From SUG2458 sp051872335 (GTDB taxonomy: Bacteria; Bacillota_I; Bacilli_A; RFN20; CAG-826), in assembly GCA_051872335.1 (NCBI GenBank), contig JBJEDT010000025.1, forward strand, positions 1 to 64,000: a DNA stretch of 64,000 nucleotides, read 5' to 3'. The position numbers were made by a program, and so were the translations under genes. Numbering within the stretch: position 1 is the first letter of the stretch; the number at the start of each line of letters is the position of its first letter. This document shows positions 51,837 through 59,109 of this stretch, one piece after another. Under the pieces are notes generated by a model. It was not told the DNA's origin. It saw only the letters and a list, made by a program, of their open reading frames with translations, and ran no database searches.

Positions 51837-52670
51837 ATGGCAGAAACAGTTTTAGATAATAACAATAATGAAAATCAATATTTTGTTGGTGTTAGATTTA
51901 ATGAATCTGGTAAATCTTATTTTTTCTCAACAAATGAAAAACTTTTAAAGATTGCTGATAAAGTTGTAGTCGAAACAGCTCGTGGTTTAGAAATTGGAAT
52001 TGTTTCTATTTTACCTCAAGATATTTCAACCTATAATTTTAAATTAGAATTAAAACCTGTCTTACGTATTGCTACTGAAGAAGATATAGCAAAATTTGAA
52101 GAAAACATAAAACTTGCAAAAGAAAGTTTTATTACATGTTATAAAGAAGTAAATAATCTTGGATTAGATATGAATTTAACAAGTTGTGAATATACTCTTG
52201 ATCGTACTAAAGTTATATTTTCATATCTTGCAAGTGAACGTGTCGATTTTAGAGAATTACTAAAAGTTCTTGCTGCAAAACTTAAATGTCGTATTGAATT
52301 ACGTCAAATTGGTACAAGAGATAAAGCAAAAATTATTGGAGGAATTGGAATTTGTGGCCTTCAATTATGCTGCACTACTTTCCTAAATGAATTTGATGGT
52401 ATCTCTATTAATCGTGCTAAAAATCAAATGTTATCACTTAATATTCCTAAACTATCAGGGCACTGTGGTAAATTAATTTGTTGTTTAAAATATGAAGATG
52501 ATACATATACCAATCTTAAAAAAGACTTCCCTAACATTGGACATAAGTTCAATTATAATGGAGCTCAATATCGTGTATCATCAATGAATGTTATTACTCG
52601 TATTGTAAAGATTGAAACTCCTGATGATGTTCAATTTATTCCTTTAGATGAATTAAAGAAATATCTCTAA
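51837..52670 (+). CDS. ricT: PSP1-domain protein RicT (YaaT)
   Basis: 277 residues from ATG 51837 (AAAGGAG upstream); two earlier in-frame ATGs lie in the end of holB or inside the ribosome site. Signatures: 'VVVETARGLEIGIVSI', 'CEYTLDRTKVIFSYLASERVDFRELL', 'IGTRDKAKIIGGIGICG' and Cys-rich 'GICGLQLCCTTFL' and 'SGHCGKLICCLKYE', the [4Fe-4S] ligands of the RicAFT (Y-) complex. In Bacillus RicT works in RNase Y mRNA processing and Spo0A phosphorylation. Same position as Bacillus yaaT. Confidence 0.94.
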   Translation: MAETVLDNNNNENQYFVGVRFNESGKSYFFSTNEKLLKIADKVVVETARGLEIGIVSILPQDISTYNFKLELKPVLRIATEEDIAKFEENIKLAKESFITCYKEVNNLGLDMNLTSCEYTLDRTKVIFSYLASERVDFRELLKVLAAKLKCRIELRQIGTRDKAKIIGGIGICGLQLCCTTFLNEFDGISINRAKNQMLSLNIPKLSGHCGKLICCLKYEDDTYTNLKKDFPNIGHKFNYNGAQYRVSSMNVITRIVKIETPDDVQFIPLDELKKYL

Positions 52671-52687
52671 AAGAAGGTAATTACAAT

Positions 52688-53539
52688 ATGAAACGCACAC
52701 AAAATTTTGTAAATAATAAACCAACTTTATATTTGATAGCTACTCCTATTGGTAACTTAAGTGAGTTTACTCCTCGAGCAATTGAAGTATTAAAACAGGC
52801 TGATTATGTTGGTTGTGAAGATACTCGTAATAGTAAATCATTATTTGATCACTTTGGTATATCTTCCACATTAATTTCTTGTCATGAACATAATGAAAAT
52901 GAAGCTAGTGAGCAATTAATATCTTATTTGTTAAATGGAAAAAACGTTTGCTATGTTTCCGATGCTGGTTATCCAGGAATTTCTGATCCAGGATCAAGAC
53001 TAGTAAAAAAAGCTCTAGATAACGATATTAATGTTTCAGTTATTAATGGAAGTAGTGCTTTTTTAACTGCATTAGTTGCTTCAGGACTAGAAACAGATCA
53101 TTTCTATTTTCATGGCTTTTTAGCGTCAAAAGAATCTCAAAGAGAAAATGAATTAAAAGAAATGATACATAGAAAAGAAACATTAATCTTTTATGAATCT
53201 CCTCATCGAATTATGAAAACTTTAGTATCTATGCAAAAAATATTTGGTAATAGAAAAATATGTTTGTGTCGAGAATTAACTAAAAAATTTGAAGAATATA
53301 TTAGAGGTACTCTTGATGAACTAGTTACCATTGATGAAAATACTTTAAAAGGTGAGATGGTAATAATTGTTGAGGGCAATAAAGATGAAACTTCTTCTTT
53401 TGTAAGTGATGAAGATATTATGGCATATGTTAATTCATTAACGGAAGTTGGATTATCAACTAAAGATGCTATTAAAAATGCTGCTTCTACATTAAAAGTT
53501 AATAAGAACTATATTTATAAATTATTCCATACAAATTAA
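52688..53539 (+). CDS. rsmI: 16S rRNA 2'-O-ribose C1402 methyltransferase RsmI
   Basis: 283 residues. 'TLYLIATPIGNLSEFTPRAIEVL' and 'ADYVGCEDTRNSKSLFDHFGI' open the tetrapyrrole-methylase-fold domain; 'CYVSDAGYPGISDPGSRLV' and 'NGSSAFLTALVASGL' bind SAM; 'ETLIFYESPHRIMKTL' and 'CRELTKKFEEYIRGTL' follow. It methylates C1402 of 16S rRNA. Last gene of the dnaX operon. Confidence 0.96.
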   Translation: MKRTQNFVNNKPTLYLIATPIGNLSEFTPRAIEVLKQADYVGCEDTRNSKSLFDHFGISSTLISCHEHNENEASEQLISYLLNGKNVCYVSDAGYPGISDPGSRLVKKALDNDINVSVINGSSAFLTALVASGLETDHFYFHGFLASKESQRENELKEMIHRKETLIFYESPHRIMKTLVSMQKIFGNRKICLCRELTKKFEEYIRGTLDELVTIDENTLKGEMVIIVEGNKDETSSFVSDEDIMAYVNSLTEVGLSTKDAIKNAASTLKVNKNYIYKLFHTN

Positions 53540-53547
53540 AAACTATA

Positions 53548-53587
53548 GCAAAGAGTGTAAAATTTGATTTTCATTCTTTGCTTTTTT
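53548..53587 (+). terminator. Terminator of the dnaX-rsmI operon
   Basis: 11-bp stem AGCAAAGAGTG / CATTCTTTGCT (one G-U; 53548-53558 with 53572-53582), then six T. Confidence 0.85.
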
Positions 53588-53722
53588 AAATTATACTTAT
53601 TCAAGCAAAATTAATATTTTTAACATTATTACAATATTTATAAATTTTTCTATATTTTTAAATTATTTAATTCCACATTTTATAGCAAGTCATCATTTTG
53701 CAAAATTAAATATTGTTTAAAA

Positions 53723-53982
53723 ATGCGAAGTATATATAAAAAACTAAAGATAGAAAATATGAAGATTATATATAGAGAAAAGTATTTAAATCAATTAATA
53801 AATGTTAAAGATATTTCGGATAATAAAGTAATTACTGGAGTAAAAGAGCTGGAAAATCAAGGCTAATGGAAATGCACTATAATCATCTAACTTGTGAAAA
53901 TAATAATATTATTAATATTAAACTGAATTTAAAAAAGTCTTCTAGTTTAACGGATGCTCAAAAGCTTATTATTTTATTATAA
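53723..53982 (+). pseudogene. Decayed AAA-family ATPase fragment
   Basis: The frame from ATG 53723 reads 'MKIIYREKYLNQLINVKDIS' and 'DNKVITGVKELENQG' then stops at 53864-53866. A shift near 53845 continues 'AGKSRLMEMHYNHLT' to TAA 53980-53982. Joined, this is the N-terminus of an AAA_14-type ATPase ('KVITGVRRSGKSxLMEM'). Walker A is broken by the frameshift and the rest of the gene is missing. It is on the opposite strand to, and tail-to-tail with, the intact AAA/DUF4143 copy 2. The remainder of 53588-54047 is AT-rich with nothing recognisable. Confidence 0.65.
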
Positions 53983-54047
53983 GTTTTGTCTACACTCTTG
54001 CATGATACAAATGCCATTACTTTATGATTGATATATCTATTAAAAAA

Positions 54048-55394
54048 TTACTCATCCAATAAGAAAGCCATATAATATGGAAGTGTAGTTATTAAGCCAT
54101 TTTGTCCTATATTATATTCACCAAATTTAATACATTTTTTAACATTATATTTATCTTTATTCGATAATACTTCCATAGCAGATTTTGTATAACCAGTTGT
54201 AGATTTAACTTCAATAAGAGTAACTTCTCCATTATATTTAGTTATAAAATCTATCTCTAAACCTGAATCTTTATGGAAATAATATAATTTTTTTCCTTTT
54301 TTAGAAAAAGCATCAGCTATAATATTTTCAAATATTGCTCCTTTATAAACACCAAGATTTCCAGAAAGTATTTCTCCGGCCGTCCCTTTTTCAAGCATTG
54401 AAATGAATAATCCGCTATCTCTCATATATAATTTAAAAACGTTATCCATTTTATTGCCTTCCAATGGTGTTTCTAAATTATGAAGATTAAAACATTGTGA
54501 AACAATTCCAGCATCTACTAGCCATTGAATAGCTTCTCTATATTCTGAGCTTCTGCCTTTTGTTTTAATTTTAGAATATTGGAATTTCTTATTTTCTTTT
54601 GCTAATTGGCTAGGAATCGAATCAAATACTTCCTCAATTCTTGCAAGAAGTAAATAATCAATTTCTTCATTTTCATTAGAGTCAAGATGCTTTCCAAAAT
54701 CATCTTTATATTCTTCTAATATATCTCTTTGCTCTTCATAGACTCTATTCATATCACCTGTATTTAAGAAAGTGTTTACTGCTTCAGGTAATCCACCAAC
54801 ACAAATATATTCTTTAAAATATCTTATGATTGATTCATGAATTGCTTTTGAAATTGGGGTCATATTATGTAAACTATCTTTTAAATATTGAATAATATCA
54901 TTAGAAATTCCTTTTGCCCATAAAAATTCTTCAAAATCTAAAGGTTGCATATATATAATATGTTCTGATCCGGTAGGAACTCCCTTTCCCTTTTTTTTAT
55001 TATATCCTTTAATACCAAGTAAAGAACCAGTTGCTATAACATCATATCTACCATCTTCAACAAAAGATTTTAGTGAAGCTCTAGCATTAGCACACTCTTG
55101 AATTTCGTCAAATATAATTAGAGTTTTATATGGATCTAATTTTATGTTTGGCATTTTAGCAGAAAGATCCATTAAAATTCTATCTACATTAAGATTTTCT
55201 TCAAACACAGATTTTAAATCATCACTATTTTTAAAATTAATATATATATAGTTACAGTAGTATTCCTTTGCAAATTGTTTAACAATATATGTTTTACCTA
55301 TTTGTCTGAGTCCTTTAATAACAAGTGCTTTCTTTTTTGTTGTATTATTATTCTTCCACTCAATCAATGTATTCATAATTTTACGCTTTAACAT
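54048..55394 (-). CDS. AAA ATPase with DUF4143 (AAA_14-DUF4143), copy 2
   Basis: 448 residues from ATG 55394 (AGGTGA 5 nt upstream). Walker A 'LVIKGLRQIGKTYIVKQF', Walker B 'KTLIIFDEIQECANAR', sensor 'YDVIATGSLLG'. The DUF4143 part carries an apparent PD-(D/E)xK strand set: 'SGLEIDFITKYNGEVTLIEVKSTTGYTKS' with D...E-V-K (here intact, unlike copy 1). 'VGGLPEAVNTFLNTGD' is shared almost word for word with copy 1 ('VGGMPEAVNEFISTGD'). Three direct repeats lie directly upstream. Role unknown. Confidence 0.85.
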   Translation of the reverse strand: MLKRKIMNTLIEWKNNNTTKKKALVIKGLRQIGKTYIVKQFAKEYYCNYIYINFKNSDDLKSVFEENLNVDRILMDLSAKMPNIKLDPYKTLIIFDEIQECANARASLKSFVEDGRYDVIATGSLLGIKGYNKKKGKGVPTGSEHIIYMQPLDFEEFLWAKGISNDIIQYLKDSLHNMTPISKAIHESIIRYFKEYICVGGLPEAVNTFLNTGDMNRVYEEQRDILEEYKDDFGKHLDSNENEEIDYLLLARIEEVFDSIPSQLAKENKKFQYSKIKTKGRSSEYREAIQWLVDAGIVSQCFNLHNLETPLEGNKMDNVFKLYMRDSGLFISMLEKGTAGEILSGNLGVYKGAIFENIIADAFSKKGKKLYYFHKDSGLEIDFITKYNGEVTLIEVKSTTGYTKSAMEVLSNKDKYNVKKCIKFGEYNIGQNGLITTLPYYMAFLLDE

Positions 55395-55415
55395 TTTAAT
55401 CACCTAATTATAAAA

Positions 55416-55502
55416 TACACTTTTTCAAGGGAAATTTCAATATTATTTTACACTTTTTCAAGGGAAATATTATCAACTTGTTACACTTTTTTCAAGGGAA
55501 AT
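55416..55502. repeat. Iteron-like triple direct repeat upstream of AAA/DUF4143 copy 2
   Basis: Unit TACACTTTTTCAAGGGAAAT (20 bp) at 55416-55435, 55449-55468 and 55482-55502 (one extra T in the third). Starts are exactly 33 bp apart. The array ends 21 bp from the ATPase ATG. The TTACACNTTTT core is shared with the array at 47092-47185, while the rest of the unit differs. Confidence 0.9.
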
Positions 55503-55507
55503 ACCGT

Positions 55508-55894
55508 TTAAACACTACTACTTATAACATTAAATATATAAGTTAGAATATCTTTAAGTGATAAAAGATAACTATAAACGCATTCTTCATTATAATCATT
55601 TGCGTCCATAAATGAATTAAAAAGAGAAATACACTCATTAAGATGAAATAAAAATCTTTTTAAATAACTTAATATTTCATTATTAATATATAAATAATTA
55701 ATCTTATTAGAATAAAGAATTCTTATATTATTAAATAATCGAGTTGAAATATTAAGGTGTTTAATAAAATCAACATAATTAACATGCGTTATTTGACATT
55801 TATTTAAAGTAACTCTTATATAGCGAAAATAATCACTAGCTGTTTTAATATACCAGCTCAGTTGTCTATCATCCTTTAAAGATAATCTAATCAT
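55508..55894 (-). CDS. Small helical protein of unknown function
   Basis: 128 residues, no signal peptide, predicted all-helical with regular Leu/Ile/Phe spacing ('YINNEILSYLKRFLFHLNECISLFNSFM' region), compatible with a four-helix bundle. No family recognised. The ribosome site is weak. The gene ends 6 bp from the iteron array of the ATPase and lies 24 bp downstream of the lipoprotein gene, so it may be the last cistron of a murA-lipoprotein-helical unit. Confidence 0.55.
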   Translation of the reverse strand: MIRLSLKDDRQLSWYIKTASDYFRYIRVTLNKCQITHVNYVDFIKHLNISTRLFNNIRILYSNKINYLYINNEILSYLKRFLFHLNECISLFNSFMDANDYNEECVYSYLLSLKDILTYIFNVISSSV

Positions 55895-55917
55895 ACTATA
55901 TCTTATGATTTAAAAAG

Positions 55918-56535
55918 TTATATATATGCTTTTAGCATATTAATAACTTCATTAACAGATTTATTAATAAGACTAATATATGAAACATCATTTTCATTAC
56001 ATATATCACTTAATAATGAATCATAAGTATTTGATATATATGATTTAAATAATAATTCTTCAGGTCTTTCATATTCTTCACTATATAAAGGGCCTAATAC
56101 TTTAATATTCTTATTATATTCTTCTTTTAAAACATAAATAATATGAGTTAAATTGTAATCAATTAACTCATATTGCTTTTTAATTCCTTCTTCATCTACA
56201 TAGTTAACATTTGTAAAATCAATATAAGGTAATAATTCTTTATATGTGAAAAACAATAAAACAGGGTTTTTACTACGTTTTATTGTTTTTTTAATTTCTA
56301 TCTTTTCATCATTATAATAAATAGAAGTATCATTCTCTATCATCTTATAAATATAATTAGAATGCATTGAAGATGATGTAAATAAATAATTTATATTATC
56401 TAAATTATTATTATCTAATTCAACCTTTAAAAAAGTAGGTATTTCTCCTAAAAGCAACAAATAATTTCTAGAAGAACATCCACTACATAATAATAATATA
56501 AATATTAATATTAAACGAAAAGAATTATTCTTCAT
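55918..56535 (-). CDS. Lipoprotein of unknown function, possibly SGNH-hydrolase-like
   Basis: 205 residues with a lipobox 'ILLLCSGC' (Cys at about 20). The external part has 'NYLFTSSSMHSNYIYK', 'VLLFFTYKELLPYIDF', 'THIIYVLKEEYNKNIKVLGPLY' and a late 'NENDVSYISLINKS', an order loosely like SGNH/GDSL hydrolases (nucleophile Ser, then 'LGPxY', then 'D..Y.DL'), but the catalytic D-x-x-H is not evident. It starts inside murA (11-bp overlap), so it is co-translated with it. Function unknown. Confidence 0.55.
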   Translation of the reverse strand: MKNNSFRLILIFILLLCSGCSSRNYLLLLGEIPTFLKVELDNNNLDNINYLFTSSSMHSNYIYKMIENDTSIYYNDEKIEIKKTIKRSKNPVLLFFTYKELLPYIDFTNVNYVDEEGIKKQYELIDYNLTHIIYVLKEEYNKNIKVLGPLYSEEYERPEELLFKSYISNTYDSLLSDICNENDVSYISLINKSVNEVINMLKAYI

Positions 56536-57880
56536 AATAGATATCTGCTCCTATATTTTTTAGTTTATATAATATATTTTCATAACCTCTAAAAATATAA
56601 TCAAAATCTTCAATTATAAACATACCTTTTTTAGATAGACATTTCATTAATAAACTAGCTGTACACCTTAAATCTTTACCTTGAACTTTAATAGCTACAT
56701 TATCAAATTTTGATAATGTTCTCTCTTTTTCTTCTTTACTACTCACATTATCAATTTTTGATAATGTTATATCTTCTATACCACTAGTGACATTATCAAA
56801 TTTTGATAATGTGCTAGAGTTATTAATAATTAATAAATTACCATATTGAACAATATTAGTACCTATTTTATTTAATCCTTCTACATGAGAAAATCGAGAA
56901 GCATAAATACGATCTTCAATTATAAACACATTATCAAAATCTGATAATGTGGCTGTTAATTGAGGCTGTAAATCTGTAGGAAAATAAGGGTATCTATCTG
57001 CAATCACATAAAGATTGTTCACATTATCAAATTTTGATAATGTGATACTATTCTTATAATATTTATAATTTACTTTAAGTAAATTATATATAGTATGAAG
57101 TGATGATAAATATTTTAAAGGATAATGATTAATTTTTAAGTGATTATGATTCATTAGTGAAAGTAAAGAATAAGTTCCAGCTTCGATACGATCATAGATG
57201 TTATTGAATACTATTTCTTTATTAAATTCTCCTTTAATTACTGAATAAGATGTAGTATTTAATTTATTAATATTAACTCCTAGAACTTTTAAAAATTTAA
57301 TAAAAACTGTAACTTCTGGTTCTAAAGCAATATTTTCTATAATAGTTGTTTTAGATAATGTTGAAGCATATAGTAAAACATTAATAGATGCTCCAAAAGA
57401 ATGATGAACATCAACTCGTGATGATTTAACAATATTACTAGTGAAAGTTAAAATATTATTTTCTTCTTTAATATCTACACCCATTTCTTTAAAAGCATCA
57501 ATATGATAATTAATAGGTCTTTTTTCAAAGTTACAACCACCTGGATAAGTAATTACACATTTCTTAAATAAACCTAAAAACAACCCAATAAAATAATAAG
57601 ATGCTCTAAAAGTAGATATCTTTGACATTATCAAATTTTGATAATGTGGTATAGATGAATTGATAATTATTGTATCTTTGTTTTTGATATATCTAACACC
57701 CACATTATCATAAATTGATAATGTGGTATTAATATCTTTAATATCTGGTATGTTTTTTAAAGTGACTTTTTGATTATTTAATAATGCTCCAAATAAAAGA
57801 CATAAAGCTAAATTTTTACTACCAGAAACATTTATATTACCATGTAAAGTTTTTCCACCATTTATATATAATTGACCCAT
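56525..57880 (-). CDS. murA: UDP-GlcNAc 1-carboxyvinyltransferase (MurA-like) carrying seven palindromic repeats
   Basis: 451 residues, longer than the usual 420-430. The enolpyruvyl transferase core is intact: 'INVSGSKNLALCLLFGALL' (Lys/Asn), 'ITYPGGCNFEKRPINYHI' with the PEP-reactive Cys, 'YDRIEAGTY', 'FPTDLQPQLTA' and 'GKDLRCTASLLMKCL' (Arg). It catalyses the first step of peptidoglycan synthesis. Inside the frame are seven copies of a 23-bp palindrome, read six times as TLSxxDNV. Three copies lie in an extra segment of about 36 residues (around 355-392) near the C-terminal loop; four replace variable stretches with no length change against standard MurA as I recall it. It may be one of two murA paralogues. 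Confidence 0.9.
   Translation of the reverse strand: MGQLYINGGKTLHGNINVSGSKNLALCLLFGALLNNQKVTLKNIPDIKDINTTLSIYDNVGVRYIKNKDTIIINSSIPHYQNLIMSKISTFRASYYFIGLFLGLFKKCVITYPGGCNFEKRPINYHIDAFKEMGVDIKEENNILTFTSNIVKSSRVDVHHSFGASINVLLYASTLSKTTIIENIALEPEVTVFIKFLKVLGVNINKLNTTSYSVIKGEFNKEIVFNNIYDRIEAGTYSLLSLMNHNHLKINHYPLKYLSSLHTIYNLLKVNYKYYKNSITLSKFDNVNNLYVIADRYPYFPTDLQPQLTATLSDFDNVFIIEDRIYASRFSHVEGLNKIGTNIVQYGNLLIINNSSTLSKFDNVTSGIEDITLSKIDNVSSKEEKERTLSKFDNVAIKVQGKDLRCTASLLMKCLSKKGMFIIEDFDYIFRGYENILYKLKNIGADIYYEE
56697..57724. repeat. Seven copies of a 23-bp palindrome inside murA
   Basis: Consensus: arms ACATTATCAAA and TTTGATAATGT around one central base. Copies: 56697-56719, 56745-56767, 56790-56812, 56928-56950, 57021-57043, 57625-57647, 57702-57724, all exactly 23 bp. 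The two core hexamers/outer bases (ACATTATCA and TGATAATGT) are kept in all; only the 5 to 6 central bases vary. Six copies are in one reading frame (TLSKFDNV and variants); the copy at 57625 is in another and reads HYQNLIMS. I found no copy elsewhere in the window. Confidence 0.95.
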
Positions 57881-58020
57881 TATTTATGTCCTTACTAAAT
57901 ATATGAATATTGTTAAATTTTTATTAAAATTTAAAAAAATTAAAAAATAACCTTAAATTTATAAAATAAATTTAATAAATATTGAGAATTTTTCGTATAA
58001 ATATTGTAAACAACTTTAAT

Positions 58021-58051
58021 TTGACAACTTTTTAGTATAGAATATACTAAA
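58021..58051 (+). promoter_or_regulatory. SigA promoter with overlapping operator palindrome
   Basis: TTGACA (58021-58026), 16-bp spacer, TATACT (58043-58048). An inverted repeat TTTAGTATA (58031-58039), GAA, TATACTAAA (58043-58051) covers the -10, so a repressor site is likely. It serves the exported-protein gene at 58091. Confidence 0.7.
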
Positions 58052-58090
58052 GTAGTGTCGAATTTGATAGTTACTTAGAAAGGATTAATT

Positions 58091-59065
58091 ATGGAAGAAA
58101 AAGGCTCAAAGAAAAAAAGCGCAATATTCTCAATGCTATTTTCTTTACTATGTGTCTTTTTAGTAACTATACCTACTTTAACATTTGCATGGTTTAAACA
58201 ATATATGGATGTAACTAGTCAAACAATTACCATTACTTCTGGTGAATCTGTTGCTTACATTGAAATTGAGATTTATACCTATCAAAATGATACAATTAAT
58301 GGTCCATTAGCATATCATACATCTTTAGATTATGATTTAGATGTTAATTGTACTTCTAACCCTGATGAAACTGGTACTGTAAATGTTACTTTTGGTAGTA
58401 TTGCTGTAAACGAAGCTGATTTAACTAAAGGATATGGTGGTCTAGATAATCCTGACTTCTTTAATCCAGATTGTTTACCAGAATTTATGATTGAATTTAG
58501 AATTATTAAGGAGTTATTCTCTTCATATGTAAAAAGTTCTGTAACTGTTATAACTAATACAGGCACTAATTCTTTCTACGATACAAGTGGTAATGAATCT
58601 TCTTCTACATTAACAACACCATTTTTATTTAGACAAAAAATATTTACAAATAACGCTACAGAAGTTATTGGTTCATGTATTCAAAATAATACAAGTTCTA
58701 ATACTGATGGTGACAATACAAACGTAGAAAGCATGCGTAACGTTTTGCCAACTGCAATGCCAGCAATTAGCAGTGAAACAAATTTATTTAATGACCTAGA
58801 TTCACTTTATAATCAAGGTGCACCCGTTGAAGATGGAGTAAGTTATCCTAAACAACTATATGTTCCTCAATTTAATAAAAAGAAACCTGGTAGTGCAGAC
58901 GATGTTGCTTATAGTAAAGCTATTATATATGATGTCTGTCTTGATCCAGCATTAATATTATTTACAATGCAAGAGACAAATAAAGGCTCAATCTCAAAAA
59001 TTATGTCATTTAATTTATCATTACAATTTTCATTTGAATTATCTAACGACCCATTTAGGTCATAA
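58091..59065 (+). CDS. Exported protein with 'AWF'-type signal peptide (SipW/TasA-like style)
   Basis: 324 residues. Positive start, hydrophobic core ('FSLLCVFLVTIPTLTFAWF', about 16-36) ending in AWF, the pattern of SipW-dependent TasA/CalY-like exported proteins, followed by a beta-rich domain ('TITITSGESVAYIEIEIYTY'). No anchor motif. Possible matrix or fibre subunit. Strong regulated promoter and AAAGGA site upstream. The next gene, 811 residues, is 44 bp downstream and likely in the same operon. Confidence 0.65.
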   Translation: MEEKGSKKKSAIFSMLFSLLCVFLVTIPTLTFAWFKQYMDVTSQTITITSGESVAYIEIEIYTYQNDTINGPLAYHTSLDYDLDVNCTSNPDETGTVNVTFGSIAVNEADLTKGYGGLDNPDFFNPDCLPEFMIEFRIIKELFSSYVKSSVTVITNTGTNSFYDTSGNESSSTLTTPFLFRQKIFTNNATEVIGSCIQNNTSSNTDGDNTNVESMRNVLPTAMPAISSETNLFNDLDSLYNQGAPVEDGVSYPKQLYVPQFNKKKPGSADDVAYSKAIIYDVCLDPALILFTMQETNKGSISKIMSFNLSLQFSFELSNDPFRS

Positions 59066-59109
59066 AATGTTTATATAAAAATCATTAACTAAGAAAGGAG
59101 GTTTAATAA

